Origin: Rhizopus arrhizus
Taxonomy: Eukaryota; Mucoromycota; Mucoromycetes; Mucorales; Rhizopodaceae
NCBI GenBank assembly: GCA_024220505.1
Contig: JAKZZE010000015.1
Location: 1-64,000, forward strand
DNA: 64,000 bases
Reading direction: 5' to 3'
Shown: positions 11,944-21,391 of the stretch, one piece after another
How positions within the stretch are numbered: position 1 is the stretch's first letter
Layout of the letters: every line of letters begins with the position of its first letter
Made by a program: the position numbers and the translations under genes
The notes under the pieces: model-generated
Database searches by the model: none
Told to the model about the DNA's origin: nothing
Seen by the model: the letters and a program-made list of their open reading frames with translations, nothing else

Positions 11944-12017
11944 AGAATCAATGTATTGAATAAAATTGTTATTGTTTGTTTGTAAAGGATTTGACTTGTT
12001 GGGGACCTCCAGGACCT

Positions 12018-12980
12018 TTACACCTCCTGGGGTCCCATTTCTTTTCCCAAGTTGTTAACACCATCTGTTTCAACGGAAGGTGGCTTAGGAACATCCTTTT
12101 TCTTTTGTAAAAATTCGGGACATTCTGCTTTACGGTGTCCTTCTTTTTTACAATAGAAACAACTAAAAGGACGGACATTACGACCATCAGATGCACCATT
12201 GCTTACACCAACAGATTGGACAATGCTAACCTTGAGTTCTTTAAATTCCTTCAACAGTTCTTCCATAGTGGAAACAGTCTTGACCGAGTGGTTATCGTCT
12301 GAAGCCGAATGCCAATCTTGCTCTTGATATTTCTTGTTTATATTTCCACTACGATTAGTCATAGGGGAACCAGAGAAGGAAGCAACTTTGTTGTGATACT
12401 TGCGAACTACCGTTTCAGCATGGGCAGCTGCATCCACAACACTATCCAAATCCTTGAACTTATCGGCAGTCTTGTTTCGTTCAACTTCACATGCTACTAC
12501 GGGATTGATAGCGTTAAGGAACAGCCTGATCTTCAACTTCTCATCAGTTAGGCCAACTAATGAGAATAGTTCACGTAATCGCACATCAACATCATCAACG
12601 TCTTCGTAGTCAGCTTGCTTTAGACTATAAATTTGATTCCAGCAGTGGTCTTCCAAACCAACACAGAATCGTTTCTTGAATAATGTAGAGAATTCAGACC
12701 ATGTCTTGACCTCGGAGCAGGCAACGTCAAACCACGCAGCCGCTTTACCAACCAGGTGGTCCCTAGCAACTATTAAGACCTCTTTATCAGTAACGCCGCC
12801 TAATTCCTTGAGGCGTTCGATTTGTTCGAGCCAATTAAGTGGGTTTTGGATGATTTGACTACTATCTTGTTGACGAGCGTTCGTAGAACCAGAGAAATCC
12901 CTAATTTCACGGAGGAAGCGTATTAAATGAGCACCAGAGCCAGTACCAGAACCAGAGTTAGTAGTTGAGTTGTTAGCCAT
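12018..12980 (-). CDS. Ty3/gypsy Gag polyprotein (gypsy-C)
   Basis: 320 residues. A Ser/Gly-rich N terminus is followed by a retrotransposon gag region with the characteristic WLEQIERLKEL and AAAWFD blocks (about 50-190). Near the C terminus is a single CCHC zinc knuckle, C-x2-C-x4-H-x4-C (FSCFYCKKEGHRKAECPEF, about residue 275). It forms the virus-like particle shell and packages RNA. It lies just downstream of the presumed primer-binding site and upstream of pol. The stop at 12018 is read through by a likely -1 frameshift. Confidence 0.9.
   Translation of the reverse strand: MANNSTTNSGSGTGSGAHLIRFLREIRDFSGSTNARQQDSSQIIQNPLNWLEQIERLKELGGVTDKEVLIVARDHLVGKAAAWFDVACSEVKTWSEFSTLFKKRFCVGLEDHCWNQIYSLKQADYEDVDDVDVRLRELFSLVGLTDEKLKIRLFLNAINPVVACEVERNKTADKFKDLDSVVDAAAHAETVVRKYHNKVASFSGSPMTNRSGNINKKYQEQDWHSASDDNHSVKTVSTMEELLKEFKELKVSIVQSVGVSNGASDGRNVRPFSCFYCKKEGHRKAECPEFLQKKKDVPKPPSVETDGVNNLGKEMGPQEV
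12042..12048 (-). promoter_or_regulatory. predicted -1 ribosomal frameshift heptamer G_GGA_AAA
   Basis: On the minus strand, the gag codons TTG GGA AAA contain G_GGA_AAA, which fits X_XXY_YYZ. It lies about eight codons before the gag stop. The -1 frame is open from here through the start of pol. No clear downstream stem was checked. Confidence 0.55.
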
Positions 12981-13090
12981 GTTAGAGAGTGATTGAGACC
13001 AAGGAAGATATCCAGTAAATTGACCAAAATAGAACCAAAGACTTAAGAATTGTTAAAGGCTACAGCGTAAAATATATAATTTATATTTTT

Positions 13091-13108
13091 CCACTCTAGC
13101 CGCACCAA
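13091..13108 (-). promoter_or_regulatory. putative primer-binding site of gypsy-C
   Basis: On the minus strand TGGTGCGGCTAGAGTGG follows the LTR end by three bases. It starts with TGG, complementary to a tRNA CCA end. The priming tRNA was not identified. Confidence 0.5.
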
Positions 13109-13111
13109 AAA

Positions 13112-13756
13112 TGAGATTACGCGGTAGTGTTAAACTAGTTGTTTTGAAGGACTTGCGAATAATAGACTGAAATGTTCTTTAATAGAAAAGAAAACACGAA
13201 TCCAATAGGTAAACAGTAACAATAAAACCTTGTCTTTAAACCAAGACAATATTATCCGGAAGAAAGAATTCGATTACGATGTTGTTTATTGATTCACTTT
13301 ATAACAATATTTATATCTTTTCGAAGTTAAACTAAGGGTTATCCTGATATCAATTCTTTACACAAGTGGAAGGAATGATGCAATTAAAAAAAAGTTAAGA
13401 AGGTAAACTAATTTAGATCAAAAGTTAAATCAAGTAACTAAAATAGCGTCAAACACGATCAGAGGAATACTAGAATAAAAATGGTAAATCAAAGGAAAGA
13501 TGATTTAAGCTTTGGACAATGATCAATGCTGCTGAAGCTCCGCCGAGACAACACCGAAATCAAACCCAGATTTCCTTCTCACGTCATCGACTCGCTACCG
13601 ACACCCAGGTCACCAACAGACATCTTTCATTTTTTCTAATCTTGAATTTCTTTCACATTGACTTACTCATTCCATTCGGCCGTGACCAAGTTGAGCTAGA
13701 CCAAAAAGGAAAAAGACCAAAAGCTTCGCCTCTTTAAGACAAGTGTTACTACATCA
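13112..13756 (-). repeat. 5' LTR of gypsy-C (only LTR left)
   Basis: Read on the minus strand, it would start TGATGTAGTAACACTTG and end CGCGTAATCTCA (TG...CA), just upstream of the putative primer-binding site. It contains a TATA-like AGATATAAATATTG and an AATAAAC poly-A-type signal. Boundaries are inferred because there is no second LTR to compare with. Confidence 0.5.
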
Positions 13757-14504
13757 AAAAAGGATAGATTTAACTTGAGGAACCAAACAGAAAAGGAAAT
13801 TTCTTCTGGCCACACAAATCGAGTTTACAATCATAATCACCTCGGAGAGTATCAAAATGTATAAAAGCATCTTGGTAAAAGATTTTTATTAGAGAAGGCT
13901 ATGGAGACTGGGCCAGTATGGGCATAATGTCTCGCCTTGGAGTGAATATTATAAAAGAATAATATGGGAATGTATAAAAAAAACAGGATTGATCCAAAAA
14001 AAAAAGTGTGTGGCTGCATAAAGCGGTGGTAGGCAAAGCAGGTCAGGGGCAGAATCTTGTTACACGAGAGAAAATATCGGTAGAAGAAGCAGTGGGAGGC
14101 CATAAGGCAGTGAATAGGCGACTGAACGCGCGAGGGTAGTTGGAGCAATAGATGGTTACAAGAACAAAGAGCTGATAATTGTCAAGTAGATGTTAAATAG
14201 GGCCTAGTGGGCACCGAAGGCAATGCTGGCAGATTCAAAGGTAATATAGTCTAGACCATAGAACACTAGAGACAAAACAAAAGCAGAAAGCTACAGGAGA
14301 GATGTTCGTAGGCAGGGATGTGTACAAGAAATGGTATACAATAAACAAATTTTTTTTTTAATTTTTCTTTTTTTTTGTAATTTTTAATTTTTCTTTTTTT
14401 TTTTTTTTTTTTGTTGGTATACAGTATAGTACGGCCAGCAGTCAAAAACTGGGCGGGGTTAAGAATAAAGGCCAAATGGCGTGAGATAAGTATAGTTTTC
14501 TTCG
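13757..14504. other. no gene recognised; poly-T rich right edge
   Basis: This is the stretch between gypsy-C and the 3' tail of LINE-A. It holds only short open frames without recognisable similarity, and T-rich runs near 14348-14412. Confidence 0.5.
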
Positions 14505-14616
14505 TTTTTTTTTTTTTTTTTTTTAACTTTTTCTTTTTGAACTTTTTTTTTTTTTTTTATCTTTTTGTCTTTTTTTTTTAAACTTTTTTTTTTTTTTAAA
14601 AAAAAAAAAAAACTTT
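14505..14616 (-). repeat. A-rich tail region of LINE-A
   Basis: On the plus strand there are several T runs of 9-20 bases separated by short AAC/CTTTTT interruptions, about 40 bases after the ORF2 stop. This is consistent with a degenerate LINE poly-A tail. Confidence 0.6.
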
Positions 14617-14654
14617 TTGTGGAAGTCTATATGGGAGAAGGAACAGTGAACAAG

Positions 14655-17600
14655 CTATTCGAGATCTATAAGAGAAGCAAGAGGCACAGTTGGAACTGGC
14701 ATGAGCTTGTCAAGGAGTAATTGGCCAGTGATGTCAGATGCTTCAGATGTGAATTCTTCGTCAGGCTGGCAGATTTGTTCTACTTCAAACATGATTTCGC
14801 AGATGGTTGGCCACCAAGTAGACCAACGAGAGAAGAGAGCAGGAGAGTGATAAGCTGGAAGCTTATGAGGAAGTTGATTCAGCACGTAATCTAAGGGATT
14901 CGGTCGTGTGTTTGAGGCAACACCCAAACGCCTTGCTACCTGAAGGCAGCTCAGCAGATGGGCGCGCGAAGCATGGGGATGACCACAGCGACAGGCAGTA
15001 GGGCGACCGGGAAGCCACCCCATGCGCCATCGAACCAGTCGACTTCGATCATACACTGTCATTGGCAGAGTGAGAATGGGATCTACACCCAGGTATGGCC
15101 GACAGGCAGAGAGAAGGACTGGTGGATTCGGCTTTCGGTATATGCTTGTAAGGACTTGCGTGCGATAAGCGACAATAGTACGACGAACAGAGGCAGGAGA
15201 AGAGAGATAAGTGAGCTTGTCAGCTGTTGAAGCGTGACCATCTGTTAACGTTGGGTTGGACCAGATAGAGTTTGACTTCAATAAGGCCGGCCAACGAAAA
15301 CGATTACGGGTGATGATAGGAGTGGTGTCAACGAATGAGAGTATCATCGAAAGTAATGTGTCTTCAGGGAGGAAGTGGACTCTCAAAATGAACTTGAATA
15401 CCAGTGTAACTGATCTTTCTTTCATTGATGGTAGATTGACCAAGTGCTTGTAGACGCCGGTTGATGAGGTACGATGACCACCGAAAGCCATACGAAGACA
15501 CAGGTCTTGGGATTTTTCAAGTAAGGCGAGTTGCTTGACCTGGAAGGTGCAGAGGCACAGACCGTATTCAAACTTTGGTCGGATGAACGTAGAGTATAGA
15601 CGGTTGGCAGTGAGACGAGAGAAGCTTGGAGATCGAATACCGATGGGCAACAGAGTCGCACGCATGGCTGATACTGCAGAGGCTGTGTTCCTACGAAGAA
15701 GGAGGTCAGTAGATATCTTTCCCTGTGGACTAAAAGGAACGCCAAGATAAGAGAACGAAGGTTCCTTGGGTATGGGAGACCCGTAGAGCTTCATTCGACG
15801 TCCTCCATGGTCGCTAGGGCAATTGAGCACTACACACTTGGCAGGATTCCACCTGTATCCAAGGGAGCGCGAGTGATCCTCTGCTCTCATGAGCAACTTT
15901 GGCATAACCTCAGGAGCTGCAATGAGAACCACATCATCAGCATACAGTAAGCAGTTGATCCAGAGGCCACCGAACTCACGTTGGGGCATAGAGCTGTAAT
16001 ACCGAGCTGAGACGGGCAGACGGACATCACGAAGAGCCGCTGGCAGAGTGTTGATGTATATGGAATAGAGGAAAGGAGAGAGGATTGAACCTTGTAATAC
16101 ACCGGTACGAGGCCAAAAGGAGGGAGAGGAGTAACCACCGAGTAGTACTTGAATACTTACCTGATCAAATAGGCATTGTAAGATACCAAGCATGGGTTCA
16201 GACACATGCGTCTCGAGGGCACGCCACACGATAGCACGGTCAACGGTATCATATGCAGACTTGATGTCTAGGAATGCAAGTACAGGAGGCTCGCCAGAGT
16301 GGTCGATAGTGTGTTGACGACACAACTCATGCAGACACAGAGCCTGATCGAGCGCACTTCTATGATGGCGGAAACCGCCCTGTACAGGATCCAGAGGAGG
16401 AGCAGTAGATTCAAGCTCGGTTTGTAGACAGAGCTCAAACAGCTTACGCATGATCGAGGTAAGAGAGATAGGTCGATAGTTACCTGGGTCTAAGGCATCT
16501 CCTTTTTTGTAGATAGGAACTACCTGGGCAGTACGCCAGTCAGAAGGAATAACTGACCACTTCCAACAGAGTTGAAAGAGAAGAGTGATGACAGGGACGA
16601 CCTCATCCACGATCGGCAACAGCATTTCAGTACGGATGTGATCTACACCAGGGGCTTTGCGTCTCGAAAGACGTTTCAACAAAGCATGGTGTACGGTACT
16701 GGTCGAAAATGGACAGCTGGCTTCATCAATGGGATGAGGACCGTCAGGAATGGGAGGGGCAGGGTATCGAGTGTCAGGCAGATTTGCACCAGAGAACACC
16801 TGTTGAAGATGTCTCGCCATGACTGTGGCAGCAACACGAGGACCTTCTGGATGAGAGAATTGTGGTTGGATCACTCGGTTGCGCCGAATCCTACTGACAA
16901 TAGAGTTAGTATCAGCAAGAGGACCAGATGACAACTTGTGACAAAACTGTTTCCAAGTAAAACGACGTCGACGACGAAGCTCTGACTTGTACCGCAAGCA
17001 TGCCAAAGTATAGTCAGTCCATCTTGCTGCTTTGCTGGGACCAGAGGCTCTTTTCCAAGCACGTCTACAAGACTCGCGATGGTCAAACGCGGCCTGCAGG
17101 TCGGCTGTCCAGAACCAAGCATGGTGACGACTTTTGGGGCTCTTGCGGCCAACGGACTGATCCAAACTAGACTGGATAATCTCATTGAACTGAAGAGTCA
17201 GTGCATCAAGATCGGGACGTACAGAGGTGTAGACACCATCTGTAAAGGTATATTCTTGAAGCAACTGAAGGAACGGTCGTATCTTATCCTTGAATAATTG
17301 CACATAGGTACAATCATGTTCGGATAGTCTACTTAGGTTCCAGAGTAGTCGAGGATGGTTAGGTAGAGCAGGTGGAGGAGGCACAAGACAAGAGAGAGTC
17401 AGAGGACTGTGATCAGACCCGAGAGAAAGATCGTCATGGACCCTCAGATGTGCATTGTGGAGCTCTTGAGTGCTAAGAAAGAGGTCAATGATACTGCGAT
17501 AATGGCTACCTGTAAGACTACTGAACCGCGTGTGAGCATTATAAGTGGGAATACCGTAAGCAAGTTCAGTGTTCCAGCAAGTGAGGCCATTTTCAACTAC

Positions 17601-18149
17601 CCAGCTGTGTAAGGCATTTCCTCTTGTTGATGTTCGATGATCACCTAACCAGTCACGATGTCTTGCATTAAAGTCACCGCAAATGATGGTGTTGTGTTGT
17701 GAGGGGTGAGATTGAGCGGGTAAACTGTCAAGTACTGCAATTGCTTCATCAACTGATAGTGCCGGAGGCAGGTATACACAGTGAATCAGCAGGTTTGAGA
17801 CTTGAACAGAGAGGACATAAGGAGAGGAGGAAGGAAAATGAGTGACTTGATGAGGGCAATCCGGGTGAACTAAGAGGCTGATACCCATTTCACCACGAAA
17901 AGCGTTGTCAACTGGTATTGCATAAGTGTGATACTGCTTCCAATTTGTAAGGAACTTCAACGGTGGCAGAAGCCACGTTTCAGTAAGGAAGAGTAGATCT
18001 GTAGGAGGGAGGGCGTTAGTAACAGCTTCAATGGTGTGGCGACCACAACCATTGGAGTTCCATAAGGACATAGTAATCTTGTTTGTTGTTGTATTTGAAG
18101 GAGTGGAAGGGGGGTATATGTTATTATTATTGTTGTTTACCTGACTCAT
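14655..18149 (-). CDS. LINE-A ORF2: endonuclease-reverse transcriptase
   Basis: An uninterrupted frame of 1164 residues. The N-terminal apurinic-type endonuclease (about 25-255) shows N in WNSNGCG, E in TETW, GDFNARH, and SDH near residue 245. The RT domain (about 520-780) has DIKSAYDTVD, GVLQGSILSPFLYSIYI and the catalytic YADD in CLLYADDVVLIA. A Cys/His-rich tail follows (CRCGHPHASRAHLLSC, about 1070). It nicks target DNA and primes reverse transcription there. The start ATG overlaps the ORF1 stop as ATGA, suggesting coupled termination-reinitiation. The gene looks coding-competent, but the element as a whole is split by RT-A. Confidence 0.95.
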   Translation of the reverse strand: MSQVNNNNNNIYPPSTPSNTTTNKITMSLWNSNGCGRHTIEAVTNALPPTDLLFLTETWLLPPLKFLTNWKQYHTYAIPVDNAFRGEMGISLLVHPDCPHQVTHFPSSSPYVLSVQVSNLLIHCVYLPPALSVDEAIAVLDSLPAQSHPSQHNTIICGDFNARHRDWLGDHRTSTRGNALHSWVVENGLTCWNTELAYGIPTYNAHTRFSSLTGSHYRSIIDLFLSTQELHNAHLRVHDDLSLGSDHSPLTLSCLVPPPPALPNHPRLLWNLSRLSEHDCTYVQLFKDKIRPFLQLLQEYTFTDGVYTSVRPDLDALTLQFNEIIQSSLDQSVGRKSPKSRHHAWFWTADLQAAFDHRESCRRAWKRASGPSKAARWTDYTLACLRYKSELRRRRRFTWKQFCHKLSSGPLADTNSIVSRIRRNRVIQPQFSHPEGPRVAATVMARHLQQVFSGANLPDTRYPAPPIPDGPHPIDEASCPFSTSTVHHALLKRLSRRKAPGVDHIRTEMLLPIVDEVVPVITLLFQLCWKWSVIPSDWRTAQVVPIYKKGDALDPGNYRPISLTSIMRKLFELCLQTELESTAPPLDPVQGGFRHHRSALDQALCLHELCRQHTIDHSGEPPVLAFLDIKSAYDTVDRAIVWRALETHVSEPMLGILQCLFDQVSIQVLLGGYSSPSFWPRTGVLQGSILSPFLYSIYINTLPAALRDVRLPVSARYYSSMPQREFGGLWINCLLYADDVVLIAAPEVMPKLLMRAEDHSRSLGYRWNPAKCVVLNCPSDHGGRRMKLYGSPIPKEPSFSYLGVPFSPQGKISTDLLLRRNTASAVSAMRATLLPIGIRSPSFSRLTANRLYSTFIRPKFEYGLCLCTFQVKQLALLEKSQDLCLRMAFGGHRTSSTGVYKHLVNLPSMKERSVTLVFKFILRVHFLPEDTLLSMILSFVDTTPIITRNRFRWPALLKSNSIWSNPTLTDGHASTADKLTYLSSPASVRRTIVAYRTQVLTSIYRKPNPPVLLSACRPYLGVDPILTLPMTVYDRSRLVRWRMGWLPGRPTACRCGHPHASRAHLLSCLQVARRLGVASNTRPNPLDYVLNQLPHKLPAYHSPALFSRWSTWWPTICEIMFEVEQICQPDEEFTSEASDITGQLLLDKLMPVPTVPLASLIDLE

Positions 18150-18740
18150 AACTGTTCAATGTCTGGTTCGCCATTACCAGCAGGAACAGGTTGAGGTGCT
18201 TCGTCCATGTCGGTATCAACAGGAGTAGCTTGTACAGGAGTGAGGGTGGCTGTCTTGATATGGTCAGCAAAGGCTTGAGTAGTGATCCATTGCTTGGCAA
18301 TGAAATCACGAGCCACAGCTGAGCGCACAGTAGGACGCATACGATCCAGGGCGGTGAGGAGGTGAGAGGTGTGGATCTGCACCATCTTTTGTTGTTTCTC
18401 ACTTTCTGAGAGGTCTTGGTATTTGACATCGCGTAGGTTGGTGGGATCGCGAGGATCAAAGTCATTGATGAGCTTAATACCAGCTGTATCAAGCTTATTG
18501 GTGGCAGTCGAAGCGTATTCGTTGTGGACTAGGAGTGCTACCACGCGGGTGGTGGGGTGGTAGACGTCGAGGATACGCCAGTTCTCCAGGCCAAGCATAC
18601 CTACCTTCTTGCGAACATTGGTGATGGACTCCCTGAAGCGACAAGGAAGGTAAAGGTATTGGAACCCGTTATTTACAGGAGGAGGAGCAAAGGTACGGGC
18701 AACGACCTGAAGTTGGCGTTTGGAAGGTGCCTTACGGGTA
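18146..18740 (-). CDS. LINE-A ORF1, C-terminal part
   Basis: This is the continuation of the ORF1 fragment at 43287-43762. Added together (476 + 595 nt, counting the CGGGT duplication once) they give an uninterrupted 356-residue frame. This part contains a conserved-looking segment (FQYLYLPCRFRESITNVRKKV) and an acidic C terminus. No zinc knuckle is visible. ORF1 proteins of LINEs bind the element RNA; here that role is inferred from position. The stop TGA overlaps the ORF2 ATG. The frame running upstream to 18760 enters the RT-A LTR and is artificial. Confidence 0.85.
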
Positions 18741-18745
18741 CGGGT
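18741..18745. other. left target-site duplication of RT-A (CGGGT)
   Basis: CGGGT directly precedes the 5' LTR and recurs at 43287-43291 directly after the 3' LTR. The five-base size is typical of Ty3/gypsy integration. Confidence 0.9.
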
Positions 18746-19160
18746 TGATGTATCCATCATTCATAACTCGATATGAAAACAGTATTAATAAGCTACATGT
18801 AAAATATATCCAATAGATAGGCTACAGGTTAATTCGGATAATCTTCATTAAGGATAAGATGCTGCGTAATTGCACGGTTAAATTATATTAAATCCAGGGA
18901 CTAAATCACAGTCAATCGCAGTCAATCATATACGAGTATTCTATGGATAAATGCTTACGATGACAAAGATAACAATGGAGGAACACGTAACCATTATCTA
19001 TTTGTCATCAGTTATATCATACTCATTAATTATTAATCCATGACATGAAATATTATCCGTGTATGAAAAGTATAAATAGAGTATCATTTTCTTATTAAAT
19101 AAAGCAACCTCTTTATCGAGTCTCGTCCTCTCTTGTTCCTTTCTATTCTTGGATAAATCA
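18746..19160 (+). repeat. 5' LTR of RT-A
   Basis: 415 bp, TG...CA ends, identical by eye to 42872-43286. It contains a TATA-like AGTATAAATAGAG near 19069 and a poly-A-type signal ATTAAATAAAGC near 19095. No obvious TGG-type primer-binding site follows it (the next bases are T-rich). Confidence 0.95.
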
Positions 19161-19211
19161 TTTTTTTTGACGAATTCTCTTTACTCTATTATTACTACGC
19201 TATTCTCAAAC

Positions 19212-19663
19212 ATGTCTATCAACTCTAATCTTTTGGCTTACAACGAAGAAACCCTTCTTTCTGAAAGTGACCCTGCTTTCATTGGTCCTAGACTTGAAAA
19301 GCCCTCCATGGTTAATGGGATCGAACTTCCTCTTACTGGATCTCCAAACTCTATTACAGAAGATATAGAGATGGAAGAAGTTGAACCCAGGGCTATGGCC
19401 TCTCCACTCGCTGGTGTCAAGAGCAGTGGCGCAGCACCACCTTCTCAGGTCTCGGGTAGTCGTAATTTGACGGCTACAGTCCAGACTTTGACGAAACAGG
19501 TAGAACAAATTGCTGCGGCTATCACGGGTCAAGAGCTTACAGGAAAGCAACTTGCTAACCTTTCCCGCGAATATACGACCAAGTCTACCATCTTGGCCTC
19601 CTTGTTGGACTTGCAAGCAAAATTGGCTAATAACTTGACTATACAGACCAATGGCTCTGCCAT
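19212..19663 (+). CDS. RT-A gag, N-terminal part
   Basis: The ATG at 19212 follows the LTR by 51 bp. The segment encodes an acidic, low-complexity N terminus and a likely coiled coil (LTKQVEQIAAAITGQEL). It is interrupted after ...NGSA by Merlin-2. The 9-bp duplication CTCTGCCAT occurs at 19655-19663 and 29883-29891. Removing Merlin-2 and one copy brings this frame into exact register with the gag continuation at 29892. The bases after 19663 in the same open frame belong to the Merlin-2 TIR. Confidence 0.88.
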
Positions 19664-19785
19664 GGTTAATTGTAACTTTGCTGACGTCGGACTTTAAAAT
19701 TTTCAATTTCCTTATTAGGAAATCCCCATTTTTAGGCATTTAGCTGTAATAACCCGTAAAATACAATTGTATTATGCATGTTATT

Positions 19786-19842
19786 GTCCAGATTGGTTAG
19801 GGCGTCAGTTTCCTAAGCAAGAGGTCACTAGTTCGACCCTTA
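19786..19842 (+). other. tRNA-Arg(CCT)-like segment inside the Merlin-2 TIR
   Basis: GTCC-loop-GGGC forms a D-stem. TTCCTAA has the form of an anticodon loop with CCT, and AGTTCGACC resembles a T-loop/B box. Anticodon and T stems are mispaired and no matching acceptor stem is present. It is a degenerate tRNA-like sequence, not a gene. The mirror copy in the right TIR is at 21650-21711 with a better B box (CGGTTCGAAAC). Confidence 0.5.
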
Positions 19843-19999
19843 CATATACCTTTTTTTGAAATTTTGGTAGTAATTTTTTAAGTCTGAGTTTTTTCTTTTT
19901 GTGACTTAAATTTTTTGAAATAAATTTTTTTCCATTTCGCGTTTTTCCTCTTTTTTTTTCCTTCCCTTTTTACATTTTTCAAATTAAAGTTAGTATATT

Positions 20000-21391
20000 A
20001 TGTCTTTTATCAACATTTCAACTGCAAACTACACCAATCCTGCTGGTATTCGTCGTCAAAGACCTGTTACTTCACCAAGCAACCCTATTATTATTGTTGA
20101 TTCTGATGAAGAAGTAGAAGAAATGCGTTTAGAAACTGAACAAACTTCAGATTTGGATGAAGCATTTATTTCTATCAATAACGACGATAATGAGGAATTA
20201 TTGGAAATAGAAGATTTTGAAGTTGATGAAGAGTTACATGACAGTAATATTTTGCCAGACAATTGGAGCATAGAGCAAAATGTTCCTATTATGTCCACCA
20301 GAACGTTTTTTTTAACTTTTGGAACAGAAGAAGTGTGTATGCAGTAAGTATAAAAGTATAACGAAATATTCTTTTATGCAATATTAGTAACTCTATTTTT
20401 TTTTATAAATTAGATTTTTTATTAATAATGGAATTTATTATGGAAGCAATACTGTTTATCGTTGCAATGGTGCTGAAGGAAGTATTATGTACTTGGAACA
20501 AACAGGAAGTATTCCACGTTGGAGATGTAATGGCATAATAATAAACCAAGAAACCGGTGAAAAGTGCTGTAATGGACGTCAAATAGCCGTACGAAATGCT
20601 TCCTTTTTTAGTCATCGCAACTTACCAACCTATGACACACTTTCGATTCTTTACTTTTGGAGTTTAAAAATACGCCGCATGACAATTTCTACCATGGTTG
20701 GATGCTCTCCTAATACAGTACGTAAAACATTAACAGATTGGTACCAAGTCTTACAAGAAGATTTGCAGCAAAACGACTGTAAAATTGGAGGCTATGATGT
20801 GGATGGAAATCCAATCGTGGTAGAAATTGATCAATCAAAGTTTGGAAAACGAAAGTATCATCGTGGACACCGTGTGGAGGGTGTTTGGGTGGTTGGTGGT
20901 GTGGAAAAGACACCTGAACGAAAGTGTTTTCTAGTTGTAGTTAATAACAGAAACACGGAAACGATGGATACAATTATCCAAAACTATGTTGCAGATGGAT
21001 CGATAGTACATACAGACTGTTGGCGAGCCTACGAAAATATGGTAAACCTTGGAATGAATTTAATACATCGAACTGTCAACCATAGTGTAACATTTCGCGA
21101 TGGCGATGTTCACACTAACACTATTGAGGGTAAGAATAAGATTACTATATACAAAGGTTTATAGTTCAAAATTATTCTAAAATTTCTTTAGGAACATGGA
21201 ATGGAATAAAAATGAATGTAACTCCTGCTCTCAGAACGAAGAAAATGATGCCTTGGTTGCTTATTGAATTTATTTGGCGAAGAAAGCATCATAACGACAT
21301 ATTTAACGGTATAATAAATTGCCTTAAGCATGTTAGCTTTGATCGAGCTCAACGTAATCCAGCCTGGCTAACAGAACTTGCTGCAGAATAA
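20000..21391 (+). CDS. Merlin-2 transposase (IS1595/ISXO2 DDE family), 3 exons
   Basis: Exons are 20000-20343, 20414-21129 and 21192-21391, with GT-AG introns of 70 and 62 bp. Phases agree and total 1260 nt (419 residues). The acidic N terminus is followed by cysteine pairs typical of the family's zinc ribbon (YRC, WRC, KCC). The ISXO2-like catalytic domain has D in VEIDQSKFGKRK, D in VHTDCWRAY and E in NTIEG|TWNGIK, with the glycine codon split by intron 2. It catalyses cut-and-paste transposition. The usual E after the first D is Q here, while the catalytic D itself is kept. It looks translatable, but the right TIR is disrupted by the CACTA. Confidence 0.9.

Larger units (their letters stand above)
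7690..13756 (-). mobile_element. Ty3/gypsy-type LTR retrotransposon 'gypsy-C', 3'-truncated
   Basis: The order on the minus strand is LTR (13756-13112), leader, gag, protease-RT-RNase H, then integrase. This is the Ty3/gypsy gene order. The downstream end is lost: integrase stops after its catalytic core at a junction with satellite-type sequence, and no 3' LTR is present. Reading frames of gag and pol are intact. Pol lies in the -1 frame relative to gag and the integrase is a separate ORF, both as in RT-B at 31512-39256. Confidence 0.9.
14505..18745 (-). mobile_element. LINE-A, 3' part (non-LTR retrotransposon)
   Basis: This is a minus-strand APE-type LINE with the C-terminal two thirds of ORF1, all of ORF2 and an A-rich tail. 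It is cut at 18741-18745 (CGGGT) by the RT-A insertion. Its 5' part resumes at 43287. Joining across the duplication closes the ORF1 frame exactly. The outer ends of LINE-A and its target duplication could not be defined. Confidence 0.9.

Noticed and set aside
18127..18492. Second ORF overlapping the LINE-A ORF1/ORF2 junction
   Set aside because: It is a shadow frame of ORF1. Frame reconstruction across RT-A supports the other frame.
19149..19697. Complete 182-codon gene
   Set aside because: It is the N terminus of RT-A gag reading into the Merlin-2 TIR; the real continuation is at 29892.
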